A DNA stretch of 25,428 bases from Fidelibacterota bacterium (lineage in GTDB: Bacteria; Fidelibacterota; JAANXI01): the NCBI GenBank assembly GCA_018263365.1, contig JAANXI010000027.1, positions 15,502 to 40,929 on the forward strand, in the 5' to 3' direction. The position numbers and the translations under genes were made by a program. The notes below the pieces were generated by a model. It was not told where the DNA came from. It saw only the letters and a list, made by a program, of their open reading frames with translations, and searched no databases. Positions 23,853 through 25,428 of the stretch are shown here, piece after piece (positions within the stretch are counted from its first letter, which is position 1; every line of letters starts with the position of its first letter).

Positions 23853-24384
23853 TATTTTCCACACAATTGACAAGCATAGTTTACGGCGTGACCGGGGTCG
23901 TTAAAACCGCCCGATCCTACTAACCGGCATTATTCATAAATTTGCAGGATGGTTCAACGCAAGAGTCTGCGAGCAGCTTATCTCCACCACATTCGCCAAG
24001 AGATGGATCAGAAATCTTTGCGTAGAGCCACGCCCTGGCATGTCTTTACAAGTCATTGTTTATGAGTAACTTAATACGACATTTTTTGATTACAATTCTA
24101 CGGATTTGTGAATAATTTAGGCTAAAAAAAGTGAATTTATTAGTGTAACAAGCTTTGTTAAGTGCAATACAGTGATAAGTATCATTTTTTTTATTTTTCG
24201 GATCACATACGATGGAAACCAAAAGAGATCTGGTTTGCGGTAATAGTGAACCATATAAATATTTGTTTTAATTACAACTTATGATAAGGTTTACACGAAG
24301 ACCTCTTGCCTTGGATCAGATGTTGCGGTCTCTGTAATCCCAAAAAAATGTTTGAGGCGCTGTGTTTAACAAAAGGAGAGTCAA
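23853..24384. other. AT-rich 532-bp region without a convincing gene
   Basis: No supported gene is seen between the broken regulator and the lipoprotein ORF. A 38-codon ORF at 23949-24065 (MVQRKSLRAAYLHHIR...) is basic but has only an adjacent AGG as SD and matches nothing I recognise. A dyad TAACAA-GCT-TTGTTA lies at 24146-24160. Base composition becomes markedly AT-rich from about 24060. The upstream region for the next ORF is here, but I cannot name a promoter with confidence. Confidence 0.5.
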
Positions 24385-24642
24385 ATGAGATCGGTTAATT
24401 TGCTTAACAAAGCCTCGGTTACGATACTGCTGTTGGTGTTTGTTGTCGGGTGCCAGAATTCAATCATGGAGCCCACGGCAGCTTCGCAGGATATCGCCAC
24501 CAACGCAATCCACCTGGTCAAATCGACCCTGGGGCTAGCCAAAAAAGAGTTGCCTCTGAGCCATAGCACTATGATTCCGGCGAATAACGGCGGGGTGATT
24601 GGCGGCTTGTTTAACGGTCGGGAGCCACGAACAACGAAATGA
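24385..24642 (+). CDS. Small predicted lipoprotein of unknown function
   Basis: An 85-residue product with a signal peptide (RSVNLLNKAS, then VTILLLVFVVGC) and a lipobox at VVGC, Cys23. The mature part is short, mostly polar, and ends NNGGVIGGLFNGREPRTTK. The start is well supported: AAAGGAGAG lies six bases before the ATG. Its last codons overlap the start of the next ORF (ATGA), which implies coupled translation, or that the two are remnants of one rearranged gene. I do not recognise the family. The short mature part could mean the gene has been truncated; a Gly-Gly-rich segment is the only distinctive feature. Confidence 0.6.
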   Translation: MRSVNLLNKASVTILLLVFVVGCQNSIMEPTAASQDIATNAIHLVKSTLGLAKKELPLSHSTMIPANNGGVIGGLFNGREPRTTK

Positions 24643-25160
24643 ATACTACGAAAAGCAAATTAGAATTTAACGATATTGGAAATGGCGCCCCAGTTTCTCC
24701 TGTCACGAAAACATTTGTAAAAATGAATCTTGGCATTCTGGAGGGAATGCAGGGCGATTTCGATCAGGCGGTGGCATTCTTCGAGGAACTGCAATCGGAT
24801 TTTCCAGATGTGGAGGGCATTCCCCGGGTGAAGGTGCTTTTGAATAAGGGAGTTGCCCTGAAAGATTCTGGTCGTCTGGATGAGGCGGAAGCCTATGGCG
24901 TTTTTGGTGTTCTCTACCGGGAACAAGGGGAAATGGGTCCGGCCGAAGCGCAGTTTGAGATCAGTATTCGGCTGGGAAAAGAATACGGGAATTTGCTGTA
25001 TTTAACAGAAACGTATTTCGAGTACAGTAGGTGGGCGGAACTGAATAATGCGCCTGCTCGTCAACAAGAATATCTGGAAAAAAGCCTGTCATACGCCAGA
25101 GGAATGCACGGAACTCAGCGGGCAGAAAGACTTGAAAACGCTTTAGATGAGTTAAATTAA
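24639..25160 (+). CDS. TPR-repeat protein, possibly a gene remnant
   Basis: A 173-residue protein made mostly of tetratricopeptide repeats, which mediate protein-protein contacts. Repeats can be seen at about 24-57 (VKMNLGILEGMQGDFDQAVAFFEELQSDFPD), 61-84 and 85-118 (YGVFGVLYREQGEMGPAEAQFEISIRLG), with a partial one at 120-152. Between repeats two and three the expected second helix is missing (GRLDEAEAYGVFGVLY), as if one helix had been deleted in frame. The first 20 residues do not look like a signal peptide. The ATG overlaps the upstream lipoprotein by 4 bp and lacks its own strong SD. Function is unknown; it may be a shortened C-terminal part of a larger TPR protein. A strong terminator lies 36 bp downstream. 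Confidence 0.6.
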   Translation: MNTTKSKLEFNDIGNGAPVSPVTKTFVKMNLGILEGMQGDFDQAVAFFEELQSDFPDVEGIPRVKVLLNKGVALKDSGRLDEAEAYGVFGVLYREQGEMGPAEAQFEISIRLGKEYGNLLYLTETYFEYSRWAELNNAPARQQEYLEKSLSYARGMHGTQRAERLENALDELN

Positions 25161-25196
25161 TCGGACTCTTTCACCTCCAAGATTCGACTAAAATTG

Positions 25197-25224
25197 AAAA
25201 ACCCCAGTGAATGCTGGGGTTTTT
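25197..25224. terminator. Strong rho-independent terminator, bidirectional
   Basis: AAAAACCCCAG pairs perfectly with CTGGGGTTTTT around a six-base loop (TGAATG). The T-run on the plus strand ends the lipoprotein/TPR unit; the A-run makes it function in the opposite direction as well. Confidence 0.92.
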
Positions 25225-25428
25225 GTCTTTGAATATATCTGCCACCGAATATTTCTCCCAAAAAACAGCCGAGTGATTTTCAGAGCAAATAAAATCCCGT
25301 ACAAGATAATACTGACAGGCAAAAACAATTGCGCACGAGAAAGTGAGTGAGATTCATAAATCACTTGCAACTAACGCGGATGACACCCCATATTCCACCT
25401 ATGCAAGTAGATATCTTTAACCTGAATT

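Noticed and set aside
23949..24065. 38-codon basic ORF after the broken regulator
   Set aside because: No proper SD spacing, no known motif and too short to support; mentioned only in the gap description.
25188..25370. 60-codon minus-strand ORF with a hydrophobic stretch
   Set aside because: Its C-terminus is the terminator hairpin itself, its start is TTG with no SD, and no family is recognisable.
1..25428. tRNA, rRNA, CRISPR array, insertion sequence or prophage genes
   Set aside because: No T-loop-like tRNA ends, no regularly spaced direct repeats with spacers, and no transposase or integrase motif were seen in any frame.

Overview
This window looks like the replication-origin neighbourhood of a Gram-negative (diderm) bacterium. 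The evidence for two membranes is a YidC with a large periplasmic domain, a set of SurA/PrsA-type periplasmic folding factors and several lipoboxes. Base composition is moderate, and many genes have a clear Shine-Dalgarno (SD) sequence. The gene content and the tandem folding factors fit the FCB supergroup (Marinimicrobia/Calditrichota/KSB1-like lineages). That placement is an inference from gene content, not a proven assignment.

Layout. From the left edge to about 19.8 kb every gene is on the minus strand. Read in transcription order from the right: rpmH, rnpA, yidD, yidC, mnmE, mnmG, mfd, three peptidyl-prolyl isomerase (PPIase) family genes, then a 540-bp non-coding region with four strong DnaA boxes, then dnaN, recF, dciA (DUF721), gyrB and gyrA (cut by the window edge). 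Divergent from rpmH, on the plus strand, are dnaA and lexA. After these come a sigma-54 activator/response regulator broken by a frameshift, a 532-bp AT-rich gap, a small lipoprotein ORF overlapping a TPR ORF, and a strong terminator hairpin.

How it works together. dnaA, dnaN, recF, dciA and gyrBA cover initiation, the sliding clamp, gap repair, helicase loading and supercoil control. rpmH-rnpA-yidD-yidC-mnmE-mnmG is the classical origin-linked cluster for ribosome and RNase P parts, membrane insertion and tRNA U34 modification. mfd and lexA add transcription-coupled repair and the SOS switch.

The most notable points are as follows. (1) dnaN and its DnaA-box cluster lie about 14 kb from dnaA, with the folding-factor, mfd and mnm/yidC cluster between them. 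This is a rearranged version of the usual dnaA-dnaN-recF order and leaves two candidate origin segments. (2) A perfect 16-bp parS site fills the mnmG-mfd gap and touches the mfd start codon, and a one-mismatch parS sits in the first codons of mnmG. (3) rnpA has no ATG/GTG/TTG that would include its conserved N-terminus; it seems to start at a CTG behind an SD inside rpmH. (4) The response regulator carries what looks like a 23-bp deletion between short direct repeats just before Walker B. (5) The mnmG-mnmE gap holds a dispersed-repeat-like element and a tandem 8-mer array. I found no wholly novel multi-gene system; the novelty lies in origin architecture and small regulatory structures.
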